From: Calycina herbarum
Lineage: Eukaryota; Ascomycota; Leotiomycetes; Helotiales; Pezizellaceae
Direction: 5' to 3'
NCBI GenBank assembly: GCA_001414485.1
Contig: LLEY01000216.1
Location: 25,368 to 89,367, forward strand
DNA: 64,000 bases
Under the pieces are notes generated by a model, which had not been told where the DNA came from, did no database searches, and saw only the letters and a list, made by a program, of their open reading frames with translations. A program made the position numbers and the translations under genes. Positions 43,559 to 55,111 of this stretch are shown here, in pieces (the first letter of the stretch is position 1; every line of letters starts with the position of its first letter).

Positions 43559-45906
43559 CTACTCAAACTCTTCGGTAGCAGTATCATACTTTGTACCATT
43601 ATACACGATAGAAAACTTGAGACTGCCTGACTGATACTCCAGCTCGATATCGAAGTCCAATTTGTAATACATTCTGCCGTCGTCTCCAGGTTCCTGCTTG
43701 AAGTCTTTCATCATGGCTCTCACATCTGCTTTGAGCTTAACAAGTTTCTTTACCCCTGGATTGAATGCAATGTCAGCTTTCGGAATTTTCTGGCAAAGTA
43801 ATGATCAACAGACCTGCATCGTCCTCGTACAGTGGTGCTCCTTTGTTGTCTACGTCCTCGCATTTGTACAAAGTCAATTCGATAGTAGGAGGACAGCCGG
43901 GGACAGCTTCCTAGAAAGAGTAAGCTTCAAGCTATTTATAATTAATAATAAATAACTACAGTACCTCGCTCCAGTAGAAACCGAATTTTGGGCGCTCTGA
44001 TTCCCTGATGAGGGCTCCCTTCACCACTTGATCAGTAAAACTGACTTCAAAAAAGACGGCACAACCTTACCTTGTTTACGAACCATTTCATTTCTTTGAT
44101 GCGATCACCACCAGAAAGTCCATCTCGTTCCCTAGTAATGCGGCTGTCAGCCTGTCATAGGAAGCAGTGAGATACCAGCCTACCTTCTCCCACTATCATG
44201 TCGACTAGAATCAAACGGTACCCCCGCAAGAGCGCCATAGTACCTGCGTGCTACACGCCCATCAATCCGTACTGATGCAAGACCGGGCGACTTCTCAACC
44301 AACCCTCGAATCAACGCGCCTCTTACAATTGACGTATTGCTATACAAACACTCATTAAAACTGTCCTAGAAGTTGAGCGGACCTTGAAGCTTACCCCTCA
44401 TCAATCGGCACTACCTTGATGTCCCCCACCTCTCTCTCGATTCTCTTTTTCAAGTATTCGCTGGTTCCGAAACCACCTGCCAAAAGGACCGCCTTCACTT
44501 TCTTTTCTGTAGCCCCTATTTGTGCATTCACAAGTGCAAGGACCACCTTCATCACAGGTTCAAAGATACTTGCTAGTTCCCTGCCAGTAACTTCTACTTT
44601 TCCAGATTTGATGTTTAGGAGTAGGTTATCGGAGAGTCCCCGTGCCGGTATGGGAAAAGACCGTTTGAGATCCCCATTGAATTCTCTCTTGATGTTGGTC
44701 TCAAACCGGTGCATGGCATCTCGGTGATACTCGTCATCCCACTTCGGATAGTGAGCAAACTTTTTGCGTAAAAAGTCGTCGAATATTCGATTGAGGAAGG
44801 TAGAACCACAGAGGCTACCAGAACCGGGAGCAGACTCATAAATTAGGGGCCGATCACCAGCTTCTGCAACAGTATATGAGATAAGATCGACAGTGCTTAT
44901 GGTGTAAAAAAATTAGTAAAATCCGAGAGTGTGTGAAATTTTATAAAAAGGCTGGAGAACATACCCGCCACCCGCATCACAGAGCACAAATGTATCGTCT
45001 TCTTTTAAACCTAGCCTCATATTCTTCAAGGCATAAATACCTGCAGCCTCAGGCTCGGTGATTATCTGCATATTACCCATCCCAGCCTTTTCAGCACAGT
45101 GTCGTGTTGTAGCCTGCGCTTGATCCGACCTATAATAACTTAGCATACGATTTTCTGGAAGGATAATGAGCTGAGAACAGCAAGGAAGGAATGTGCTCTG
45201 GACGACTAATAATGGGATTTTCAAAAGGGAACAAAGGGAAAGTCACCTACCAGACAGCCGGTACAGTGATAATATACTCTGGCCGTTTGTTCTTCAAGAA
45301 GGCCGCATCGAGCTTGTCTGAAATATGCTTCTCCGCATGCTTCTTTAGACTTCTCAGATAATCGGTGACCATTTTCTCACACTCCTTGCCGTATACTGGG
45401 GGAAATGCAGTACGACTGGGATATTTTTCGGAGAGGCCTCTTGCGATATCAGGGTACAAACCCAATTTGAACCATTCGTGCTTAGTTTCCTCGTCATCGA
45501 GCTGATATCCCCACTTGGAGGGTGTGGTTTCGGGGTCATACTTGCTGTATTTGATAGTTCTGTCCAAGATAGAATATTAGAACAAGCTATGGATATCTTG
45601 TTTGCGAGGAGGACGACTTACGTAGGGACGACTTCAGCGCTTTGGTTCGTGCCTGGCCATGATTTTATGACCCTGTTTTCGTTGGGCTTGAGAATAATCA
45701 GCATACCATCAAAGAATGGTGGTATATATTATGGTTTGGGAATCAGAAGTACCTCTGATGTGTATACATATGCAATCGATGAAAACGTTGTGCCTTTATA
45801 AAATCCCGTCAGAAGTCTCCAAAGAGAAATGGGATACGGATTACGAACCGAAGTCGACCGCGATGATGAGCTTTTGGGCTTTGGGTCTGAGAGGAATACT
45901 TGTCAT
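43559..45906 (-). CDS. Hsp70-like ATPase (HSPA12/fungal Hsp70-family type)
   Basis: Predicted actin-fold ATPase of 567 residues. Eleven exons: 45906-45849, 45793-45753, 45686-45622, 45559-45251, 45129-44965, 44895-44395, 44339-44184, 44131-44071, 44018-43965, 43910-43814, 43755-43559; all phases match. The phosphate-1 loop is VDFGTTFSSIAYVY (about 17-30), the phosphate-2 motif LCDAGGGTVDL (about 206-216), and the adenosine motif VLLAGGFGTSEYL (about 349-361). ITEPEAAGIYAL is the conserved helix before phosphate 2. A canonical Hsp70 substrate-binding domain and EEVD tail are absent; the C-terminus is about 150 residues of beta-rich sequence. This layout fits the expanded non-canonical fungal Hsp70 group, whose clients are unknown. 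It faces a coiled-coil gene head to head across 830 bp. Confidence 0.88.
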
Positions 45907-46736
45907 ACTGCCTCGTCGTCTCAGACTGAACTAGGTATTATTTGGGGAACTTGGGACTTTCCAGACTGCAGTCCTGATAGAAGCACCAACTTTGCTGGCT
46001 TGGAGTCGGCAAGACAATGAAGAAGAAGCAATGAAATATGCACCGCTGAACGAATGATGAGAGGTATAAGATTTAGGGAAGTTTGTCGAGTAGTAGAGCT
46101 AAGAGGCAGGACAATCGATATATTAGCAATTTCTGGCAGGCTGAAGGCAACCGCAACCTGTTTCGGCATTGTGATGCTCCTTGATATTGAGCCCGGAGCC
46201 TCGTTGTGATGGTTGCATGAGGCATCAAATGGGAAAGATACTCCGCAGTATGCAGGGCAAGGTAACAGGTCGTTCAACTTGCCACGTCAGCTTGCGTCGT
46301 CGGTCAACCCTTCTGCGACAGCCTTTCGTCTGTTACGACCACAAACCATTTGAATGCATCAATAAAAGCGTCCCCCATGCTCCCCATGTAACTCTGGATG
46401 CCCGTGGTCCGCTGATGTTAAAAACTAAGTACGAATTGATTGGAAGTTTGTGCACCTTGGGGTTACACAAACACTAAATAAGAACTGTTCCATTCTAGGC
46501 CTAGCTTTGGGGAAAACCTGTATGGAACGGAGCCCAATGTATTTCTATTTTCCTGTGAAAAAGGCACAGGCGGAAAAGGGTAACTCCTTGTCTGTGAGAG
46601 TCTCGCCACTTCGCGAAATTGCCAGCCTACTTTGCTGTCCAAAAAAAATTCTATTTCGTTCAACGCAATTTCGAGCTCGATATTGCCGACGCACCAGAAA
46701 AAACAGTTGCTTCAACAATATACCTCACGTTTCGTC
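45907..46736. promoter_or_regulatory. Divergent promoter region, Hsp70-like / coiled-coil gene
   Basis: 830 bp between the start codons of two divergent genes. A minus-strand open frame at 45921-46277 lacks domain support. No heat-shock element array stood out by eye. Confidence 0.4.
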
Positions 46737-48307
46737 ATGTCCTCGATGTCGGCATTCAATACAGATGATGTTAGGCGCACATGGCAAGAAAAGTACGACA
46801 AATTACAGCAAGAAAATGAAAGACTCCACGAGGACAATGAAAGGTTATCAGCTAGGGTTGTTTCGTTGTCGCAGGGGGAGTATCAAATAACAGATGATAA
46901 AATCACGAAAAAGTACCGTGAAATTCGTGATGGTATCGACCTCTGGATTGATGAACTTCAAGATGGAGAGAGACGCGATTTCCGCACGAACTACCAAGCT
47001 GTTTTGAAGCACAAGGATAGAGAGAATATGTTCCACGACTTGGGATTCAAAGCTGGTTGCCTTGATGAGAAGTGGGAAGAACAGCTTGGTAGGCTCGAGA
47101 CCTGTATTTATGTGATACTTGGAATGGTGATAGCACAGCTTCTCAAAAATGAGATATTTTTGAGAAATTATCCAGCGGGAGTCACAGAGACTCAAATACG
47201 CGTTTTGGACAAGATTCATAACGCTATGGTATCTTCGCCACAGTCAAAAGGTACGCGGTTTGTCTCTTCTAGTCTTCATTGGATTGCGCTAAAAATAGAC
47301 ACACAGATGAGGCGAAGTTTTACAAGTGGAGAGGAGAAGCACTCTCAGCCTTGGCAACTACTGCGGATTTCAAGAAATATTCTAAGGAAGTCACCGAGAA
47401 ATTGGTCGATATATTTCGAAAGGATATCATAAGCTGGTTGGGTCAAAGACTATCAACCAAGCTAGAGGTCTTGCTTCGGGAAAAGATTATCCAACCGGCC
47501 GTGGATTTCCAAGCGATGATTACTTGCTCTGGCAAGAAATTCAATATGCAGTATACAAATTTGGACGAAAAGCCACTGTCTGAGCTGGTAAAGAATGCGG
47601 AAGTCATCAATATATCCGAATGGAGGGTTTCTCGTGGTGATATCAGAGGAGTCTTCCACTGCTGGTTGCCTGCACTTGTCATGACCATCGCTGTTGACCA
47701 AAACAATGTAACCTTTGCCGATCCGCTTCTCCTAGGATACAAAGCCAGCAACCTCGAGCCAAGAAGGTCAGGAACAAACAGTCTGATGAAACAACCGGGC
47801 TTGGCTAGGGAGCGAGCGCCACAAGAATCGAAACAACGTAACTCACGGAATTCAACATCAAAGATTTCTAAATCGGATGCTCCTTCTTCATCAAAGAAGG
47901 GGAGCTTCCTTTCAACCTTACTTCCCAGTCTTTCAAATCGGTCAGAGAGTGGCCCAAGCAGAAAGGGGAGTCAGGGTAGCGCTCTGCCCATTTCTTCAAA
48001 CCGCAACATAAGTCAAGCACCACCACCCGAGCCATCACATGCCAACACTCTCCCACCTACAATCGGGACACTTTCTGAAGTTTATTCACTTCCCGGCACA
48101 GGGGGTAGATCGTTTGCAATAGTGGATGTGTCACCAACCCGGCGCACTTTTCCAGAGGTTCCTCTAGAAGAGGAACCCCTTTCTGACATAGATTCAAGTT
48201 TGGAGGTACACGATGGAATGGACGAGGAGAACAGAACTGAGGATCCGGGCAGCTTGTATGCTAACCCACGACCCTATGAATACCACAAAGGTCATTCTCA
48301 TCAATGA
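46737..48307 (+). CDS. Coiled-coil protein with Ser/Pro-rich tail, function unknown
   Basis: Two exons (46737-47250, 47307-48307) give 504 residues. Residues about 10-45 form a coiled coil (TWQEKYDKLQQENERLHEDNERL). A predicted all-helical domain follows to about 325, with few Cys and several Trp (LWIDELQDGE, WEEQLGRLETCIYVI, FYKWRGEALSALAT, ISWLGQRLSTKLEVLL, IQPAVDFQAMITCS). From about 330 on it is low-complexity Ser/Pro/Arg, ending in an acidic patch (LEEEPLSDIDSSLEVHDGMDEE). No signal peptide is present. I do not recognise the domain with certainty, although similar proteins seem common in Leotiomycetes. The head-to-head placement with the Hsp70-like gene suggests co-expression, which is inference. 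Confidence 0.75.
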
Positions 48308-48549
48308 ATAGACACATATTGAATTTATGAGACATGTCTTCTACTGTAACTTCTGTGGAAGTTAGTCAAACCTCGAGATAGATTCCCTCCGCTACATGCA
48401 CCTTCTGATTTCATTATTTGAAAATTGCAATATATGACAATGGTTCAACAAGCTATTCCCAAAATCTCACATTTTTTTATTCTGTAGCTTAAGATCATCC
48501 ACCTAAGATATCAAATCACCCTTTGCTTTGAGTGCTTGACACTTTCCAT

Positions 48550-49143
48550 CTAGTTCCGTCCAATTCCCAATAAAAAGGAAACTCTGAGAAGCAAGCCCAT
48601 CGTCAAAGTTCCGTAGTTAATCCACTCATCACTGTTCCACGCCAGAACTTCAAGAGCGCGCGCAGGCGCGATGGCATACACTGCATATACTGCAAAAATT
48701 GACAATTATTAGCTCATTTACCTGTCAATAAAAAGCAAAGAAGAAAAAATATCCACCAAGGTATATCCACGCGGGGGATGTGAAACAGAAGAGGGGGGGG
48801 AAGAAAAACAAAAAAACTAACAATGTCCAATATCACAAGTAGCCATAGCGGCCAAGACCACCAACCAAACACTCCTCTCCCTCGTAACCCTCAGAACCAC
48901 CCCCTCAAATATCGCAAACAAAAGGTACAGCGCGCCAATATTCGTAAGCAACATTTGGATCAACGGCTCAACCTCGTAGTTGTCTCCAACAAACAGAGCG
49001 GTCGCAGGAACGGTGCCCTGGAGAAATCGTTTGGCGTCAAAGATGCAGAGATATGTCCCGACAGCGGCCATGGGAGCTTCAAAATAGAGGAAGTAGATTG
49101 TGTAGATGAGGGAGACGCGGAGGGGGTTGCTTGATGGTGCCAT
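48550..49143 (-). CDS. Small multipass membrane protein (DUF7704-like)
   Basis: Two exons (49143-48822, 48689-48550) give 153 residues across a 132-bp intron (GTTAGT to TTTTTGCAG). About four hydrophobic segments are visible: IYTIYFLYFEAPMAAVGTYL, LIQMLLTNIGALYLLFAIFE, VWLVVLAAMATCDIGHLYAV and TLTMGLLLRVSFLLGI. A conserved-looking FDAKRFLQGTVP lies in the first loop. The pattern (aromatic-rich first helix with FEAP, then a short F-D-x-x-x-F loop) fits a fungal family of small membrane proteins without known function, which I believe is DUF7704. It would sit in an internal or plasma membrane. Confidence 0.7.
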
Positions 49144-50065
49144 TTTGGACAGTGAGACACGGAATCCTGAAGAAAACTTTACGAGGATGCGCTGTTAAAT
49201 GTATGGCAAGAATGTTGTTATTCGACGTAGAAGAAGCGGGTGTTTCAGGGAGGTAATCCCAGAAACACGTGATCTAATTTCGTAGAGTTTCGGCAGAATG
49301 TCAAAACAATTTTGGCTTTGAGGTAAGGTTTCTGAAACACTCATTCCCCGGGAAGTACGGAAATTCTGGTGTACCTGGACAAGAAAAAGAGAGAAAATTA
49401 TATGACACGTGGATCATTTATTGGTGGATACCTAACCGGAACTTTTCAAGGTATTGTGCGAAAAGCTTTGGATTTTTCCAATGCCATTCTCGAAACTATT
49501 GCAATTATTCGAGAGCCCGAGACTCTTTGAGTAAATGGATGCACGAAAACTCTGGTTGATACATGGCGACGAACATATCAACTAGATGACCCGAGAAAAA
49601 TATCTCTATATACTGTCAGAAGCCAAAACCAGGAGTCATTCATCATTGCACTCAAATAAAAGCCAATATCCCACCGAAAGATACTCTGTTCTGTTAAAAA
49701 CATCACGAAAACCACGAAAAGGGGAGGGGAGGCTCACGTGACCAATTTTGAATCAATAGGAATGTGGAATGAAGTAATGTGAATAAAGACCCTCAAAATT
49801 CAATTTGTTAAAATCCAATGCTGCCCCCGAAAACTATACTCCAAAACAAACAAAGTCTAGGAAAATGGTTGCCCATACGTGTATACCTTCTACCCCACCT
49901 GTAACCCAAAAAAGACAATCATCAGATCCCACAACAAACTCCTAATAATACAAAAACAATAAAGCCCTAAAGGTTGATGGAAGATAAGGTAAACCAAAAA
50001 AAAACAAGTAAAACAATAGAAGAAGTAAAGATAAGGAGCCAACACCCGCGAATATCGAAGTTCGC
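49144..50065. other. Intergenic region
   Basis: About 920 bp between two minus-strand genes, AT-rich toward the laccase 3' end. No gene is supported. Confidence 0.4.
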
Positions 50066-52677
50066 TTAAACCCTAAGCTTCCTGGCTTTGAGAAGAGGAG
50101 TACTTGGGCGTGGAGGGGGACGAGGAGGTTGACCGGGTTTGGGTCTTAATCCGGAATCACCCCTCTTAAATGGTGTTTGATCATACCACTGCTCAAACTC
50201 GACACATTGTTCTTGCATAAGGTCTATGCCAGCGTTCATTTCCGGAGTATGAAGCTCGGCCTCTCTTTCGACGAACTGGACTCCAAGACCCATGCTGATG
50301 TGCCACGCGATCTATTCTGAATTAGTTTCCGTTGGCTTGAAGTTATGAAGCGCATGGGATCCAAAAACGAGGATATAACTTACATGGCAGTGCATTAACC
50401 AAACGCCGGGATTGTTGGTATGAATTGCTATGACAAGCCAGCCGGAACCGGGCAACATTGCAACATCCCTTCTCATAGGATTTGCAAAATTTAGCGAGCC
50501 GGTCAGGCTGCCATCGAAATGGCCAGCACCGGTTCCCAAGACAAAGAAGTCATGACCACTTTATCAAACATTAGCATGCTCTCATATTTTCTTCTACGCG
50601 TCTCTAACTTACTGAAGATGAATAGGGTGGGGAACAGGAGCGGAAAATTGATCGTTTTGAATTACCCAAAAGTAGAACTATATATTTGTCAATAAACAGG
50701 TTCAATCTCTAGATGGGATTTCTTGCTCACCTTATTGGCTTCTGGTAACCTGTAAACATTGAGATTCGTATGATCACTATCAGTGAGCTGGTCGCTTGTT
50801 CCATTACGAATATATCCCAGGGTAGGGAGTTCCCAGTCTACTGTTACTGCCGACCTATCGACTCCAGTTAGCATATTTCAAAATGAAGTTTGAGGTGCAA
50901 GACGAACTCGTTGATGGTCCAAGTGTTGATTGTCCGGCCGTCTGGAGCACTACCCACGGACGAAGTAACGTTGAGTTCATCACTAGAGTTGGAGGTGAAT
51001 ACAAACTCTGAGTTAGGGACGGACTTCGTGAGGACAGGTGTTATTCCGGGATTCTCAGAGCAGTCATCGGGTGACGGTACCCGTCGAGTAGTATTGGGGT
51101 TTCCTGTTGGGGCTCCAGCATAGTGGATGATTGCCTTAATATTTGTATCTTGGTTGAAAGGAGGCGCAGGCGACAGGGCATTAGAACCACACAAGCCTGG
51201 AAGACGAAAGGTCCCACCTTGTCCATCCGGTGCAAGAAAGAAGGGATTGGGAACCTCCGCCCGGAACCAAAAGTTGCCTGGAGTTGATCCAGTAGTAAAG
51301 AGGACGTCGTACCGTTGCCCAATGCCAATGAAGAGCCATTCTGCAGAAGTCGCATTTACAGGAACGAAATCTGCTGCAATAACGGTGAGATTGTGATTGT
51401 CTATGGACACCTGATAACCATTGTCGACAGCAGTGTTGATGAGTCGGAGTCGGTAGGTTGTATTGGCAGCTAAAGGCTTTGTTGTAAAGTAACTTCCAGC
51501 GCCGTTCAAGCTCATCGATCCGTTGATCAAAGCGCTAGGTGCTGTGGGAGGGGGGGCTGTTGGAACTTCCGATTCAAGCTCTAGCTCGTAGATACTCTTG
51601 TAAAACCAATCCGATATTGTCAGTGGTCCGAGGTCCTCATCGTAGTTAGCAGAGGCAGGCCCGTTGACCACTATAGCTCCGAGAACTCCCTCCCCTACAA
51701 ACAGGTTAGCATACACTTTCATCGTTGTAACAAGAGCGAGGGAGGTCGGTGAAGCGTGGCTTAAAACAATGCAACTTACCATACTGTCCAGAATAGTGAG
51801 AATGGTACCATGAAGTGCCGTGCTGAGTGGCTACGAAGGTGTAGGTTTTGTTACGGCCAGGGGCACTGTAATAAATTAGCATATGTCTTTCTCGTTGAAT
51901 CAAAGGCTAGCTTACATAGGACATTCCGTTACTCCGTTGACGCCGTCCATTAAAGTGGTGTTCGCTTGTATAACCCCATGCCAGTGCATTGAAGTACTAT
52001 GGAAGGATCAGTATAAATGGTTTGATAATTTGGGAGTGGCTGTAAGAGGAACAGGCTTTCTCTGAGTGCACCTTCCACATTGTTTAGGCGACTTGTAAAT
52101 ATTCTCCAAGAACTCTTAGAAGAATAATCAAACCGAAGCCGTGATTCTCCGAAAAGTTCTCGAGGAATATATATGATTGTTCTAAATTTGTGAACTAAAA
52201 GACGAGAGAGTGTCCGTGGAAAAAGGCACAGGTCGCTTACCCATTATCGGTCATGTTGTTAAAGACATTGATAACCTTGAACAAGTTAGTATATGTTTCT
52301 CTCGCTCGCTTAGGGCCGAGAGGTATATCTTCCTCTCAACCTCCCAAAACAGAAATCCAGGGGAGGTTACTTACAAAAGTATCTCCCCAATCGGCATAGA
52401 GAGTTGGCCCTGGGATAGATCCATTGATCATAAGAACATCTGTTTCAACTCCATCAGGGGCGAGTCGCCCCGCGCTCACAACGAGATTATATTCTCTTAT
52501 TTGACCACCAGGTGGATACACCGTTTCTGAGTCCGTCGTGATATCCGTACCACTGCACCATTGCGATCTAGTCGAGGGAGTATTGCAATCTGCAAATGCT
52601 CGTTTTCCGAGGGTGGATGGTAGAGCACTCGCAAGCCCAAGGGCCATTGAGGCAAGTAATAATTTTGATCCTAACAT
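50066..52677 (-). CDS. Laccase (multicopper oxidase)
   Basis: Predicted secreted phenol oxidase, 633 residues. Nine exons: 52677-52375, 52275-52241, 51996-51916, 51865-51780, 51694-50908, 50854-50731, 50677-50613, 50558-50384, 50311-50066. A signal peptide of about 18 residues is followed by a propeptide ending near LGKR. All copper motifs are present: HWHG (about 117-120), [21 protein letters not shown] (about 489-498) and HCHIAWH (about 550-556). The axial position of type-1 copper follows in ISMGL. Near the C-terminus DSGL (about 604-607) is the known ascomycete laccase processing site; the 26 residues beyond it are Pro/Arg-rich and probably removed. The intron before [10 protein letters not shown] uses a GTTCGT donor, which alone restores the family pattern. 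Many NxS/T sites suggest heavy glycosylation. Roles could include lignin or melanin chemistry or phytoalexin detoxification. Confidence 0.94.
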
Positions 52678-53395
52678 ATTGAGAACGAATGAATGTGTTT
52701 GTAAAGTAAACGATTGTGATGTCGATGAGAATGTTTGAGCAAATTTGTGGGAAACAGAGTGAGATATAAATACTCAGCTGTTAGGTTGGAAAGAGGTTGA
52801 CGGCAGTGCTTGACTAGGCTAGGATTTCGGTGTATTACTAGACGCTTGTGGTAATCTGAATTTCCGGTCATCAGGGGAAGCTTTCTTACTTGGACTACTC
52901 AGCCCTACACCGGGCGAACGACTTGTGTAACACAGAATGATGTTTCGGCCTCGTTATGACGGCACCCATAACTAACGTACATCCTGTCAAGAACTATGAG
53001 TTTTCGCATCACGAGAAACACTAATTTCCTCCGTTAATTCAAGCTCAACCTTGAATTCAAAACCGAGAAAGGCAAGCCGACGACGCCTCATACGGAGTTT
53101 TCTGACAGTAAGCTCCAGCTTCAGAACCTCAATTTTCATTTCGTTTCGTCGGTGATATTGCTGCATTTTTTGACTTACCTTGTATGTAGAAATGAACTAG
53201 CCGTTTGAAGAATGCCGACTGTAGACTGATATAATGTTAGGTGAGAAAATGTGCCCCCTGTAAATCTCGTATTTTAACGCCACGAAACGTGTTTTCAAGT
53301 TGATAAGCATTATAAAACTTCACCGAGTCAAAATGAATGAAGAATGCACTACATGCCCGGCATCCCGCAATAAGGATTGGCATGACTGACTGTCA

Positions 53396-53420
53396 GGGGG
53401 GGGGGGGGGGGGGGGGGGGG
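53396..53420. repeat. Poly-G tract of 25 bases
   Basis: An uninterrupted run of 25 G on the plus strand. It creates an artificial poly-proline stretch in the minus-strand open frame that spans it. The length may be unreliable in the assembly. Confidence 0.85.
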
Positions 53421-54077
53421 TGCAGGGTTGATAGTGATATGGGGTCCAAGTTTATGGAACATTTCGAGATCAGATGAAAGCTTCGCCGCAAGGCAGGTCC
53501 TTAGGATGACTGACAGTAAACGATTTCTATACAGACCAATGAAAATCAATAGTAATGGCATGAATAAGGCACCCAGAGCTATTCCGAAGTTCAAAGCTCC
53601 AACTTCTCTCGCCCAGAACTCAGATAATCTACGATTCCGCCTTCCTTTGAAATTCGTATTGTTCACTCCTCGTGTTACGGCCAGTTCGCACTCTGACGGC
53701 TCTGGCTCACGCAGCTGTTGCTGTTTCCACAAATATACATAATTCTCGATGAATAAAGAAAGGATCGCTGGGCACTGCATATTTGGTGACGACGAAACCC
53801 CTGACAAAAGAAAGCTGCTGCCTTCTACTACAAGAAACGCCCATGGAGTACTTCACGTGGAAATTGCGTGAGAATCTCCCGTCCACCTGGTACGAAATCA
53901 ATGTCGACCTTGTCAACAACGTGGCGAGCAAGGAACTGCTTTAGGAGAACGGGGTAAGCAGCTTGTCCCGTTGTTCGAATACAGCCCAATGATGAATGAG
54001 AATGGTCCGGAAGCGCTTAGCAGGCATCTCTCGTAAAAGCAATCGTACACATGGCGCTGAAATTATCCCACGTCAAA

Positions 54078-54113
54078 GTACGTTTGGCATAAGCATGCCC
54101 AAGCCAAACGTAC
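54078..54113. repeat. Inverted repeat, 11-bp arms
   Basis: GTACGTTTGGC and GCCAAACGTAC flank a 14-base loop. It forms a stable hairpin in otherwise gene-free DNA, with no obvious neighbouring gene to regulate. Confidence 0.75.
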
Positions 54114-54517
54114 CGGAGAGGCGGTGGCGCAGAAGGGGTGAGATGATGAGATGAACATTAGCAATGCCATTCATGCAAAGCCCAACAGCCAAATCAGAAG
54201 TCGATGTTGACTGCCCAGCAATCCGATGAGTTGGATGATCACCCGTCAGCGCCAAAAGCCACATGGCAACTAGCTGCCTGCAAAATATTTTTAGCAACTA
54301 GTACCGGTTTATGGGTTGACGCCACACTGCAAACCCATCGTCACAAAAAACAGAAAAGAGACAATAGTTGTCAATAATTATTCTCATTGTCCGAAAACTC
54401 CAGCATAATTGTAGTAACTATCCTAAAAAATCTAGGTTAACAAGTTTCATTACACCCGATAATTAGTACAACGAGAGCTGTTGACTGCTGCCAGCATTTG
54501 ATTTCTATCGCAAGCCA

Positions 54518-55111
54518 TCATCTTGAATCTCCGTTCTCTCGGGGTTTAAAAATTCTTCGAACTCTGCTCTCGGATGAACCTTTCTCTGCTGCATTCTTAC
54601 CGATCGCAAAACCCCACTTGCCGTCTTCATAGTGAGCCGCAATTGTTCGTCCCGTCGAAGGATCCAAAGGCATTGAACTTACCTTGGTATTGAAGGAATG
54701 GACCACCATCGATGGCCCGCCAACTACATTTTGTTCGCAGTGCATTGCGGCTGACAAGAATAGCCCATAGTTCAAGGCATCTTCCAGGGTTTATTGTGCG
54801 ATTCCGTATCGAACTCTTGAAATGATTTGCTGAGGCAGATCCGATTCTTTCTGAAGTCTTTGTAGCACCAACAATCCTTTTCTATGCCGCGTCTTCCCCT
54901 GTTCAATATTCGACCAAGTCGATGGCGGGATGCCTGGAGACCACAGCTGAGCCGTGACGAAGTGCGAAGAGACCGGAGGAGTCAAAGTTTGAGGCTGATG
55001 ATTACATCGTACCTGCATGATACTGCGATTCGGATGGCTTGTGGAAGGGAGCGTATGCGCTTTGAAAGAAAGGCAATTGGTATTCGCGATACATGATCCC
55101 CATGCCTGCAC
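54518..55111 (-). pseudogene. Possible coding relic with in-frame TAA
   Basis: Two open stretches in one frame are separated only by a TAA at 54793-54791. The upper reads GLLVLQRLQKESDLPQQIIS and the lower TLEDALNYGLFLSAAMHC, then DPSTGRTIAAHYEDGKWGFA. The text looks protein-like, with balanced composition. I do not recognise the family or see the expected start. It could be a CAA-to-TAA pseudogene, RIP-like in direction, or chance. Confidence 0.35.

Noticed and set aside
53349..53807. 152-codon minus-strand frame with one hydrophobic segment
   Set aside because: It runs through the 25-G tract as artificial poly-proline; no convincing start or family. The hydrophobic part may be a relic but is not enough to call.
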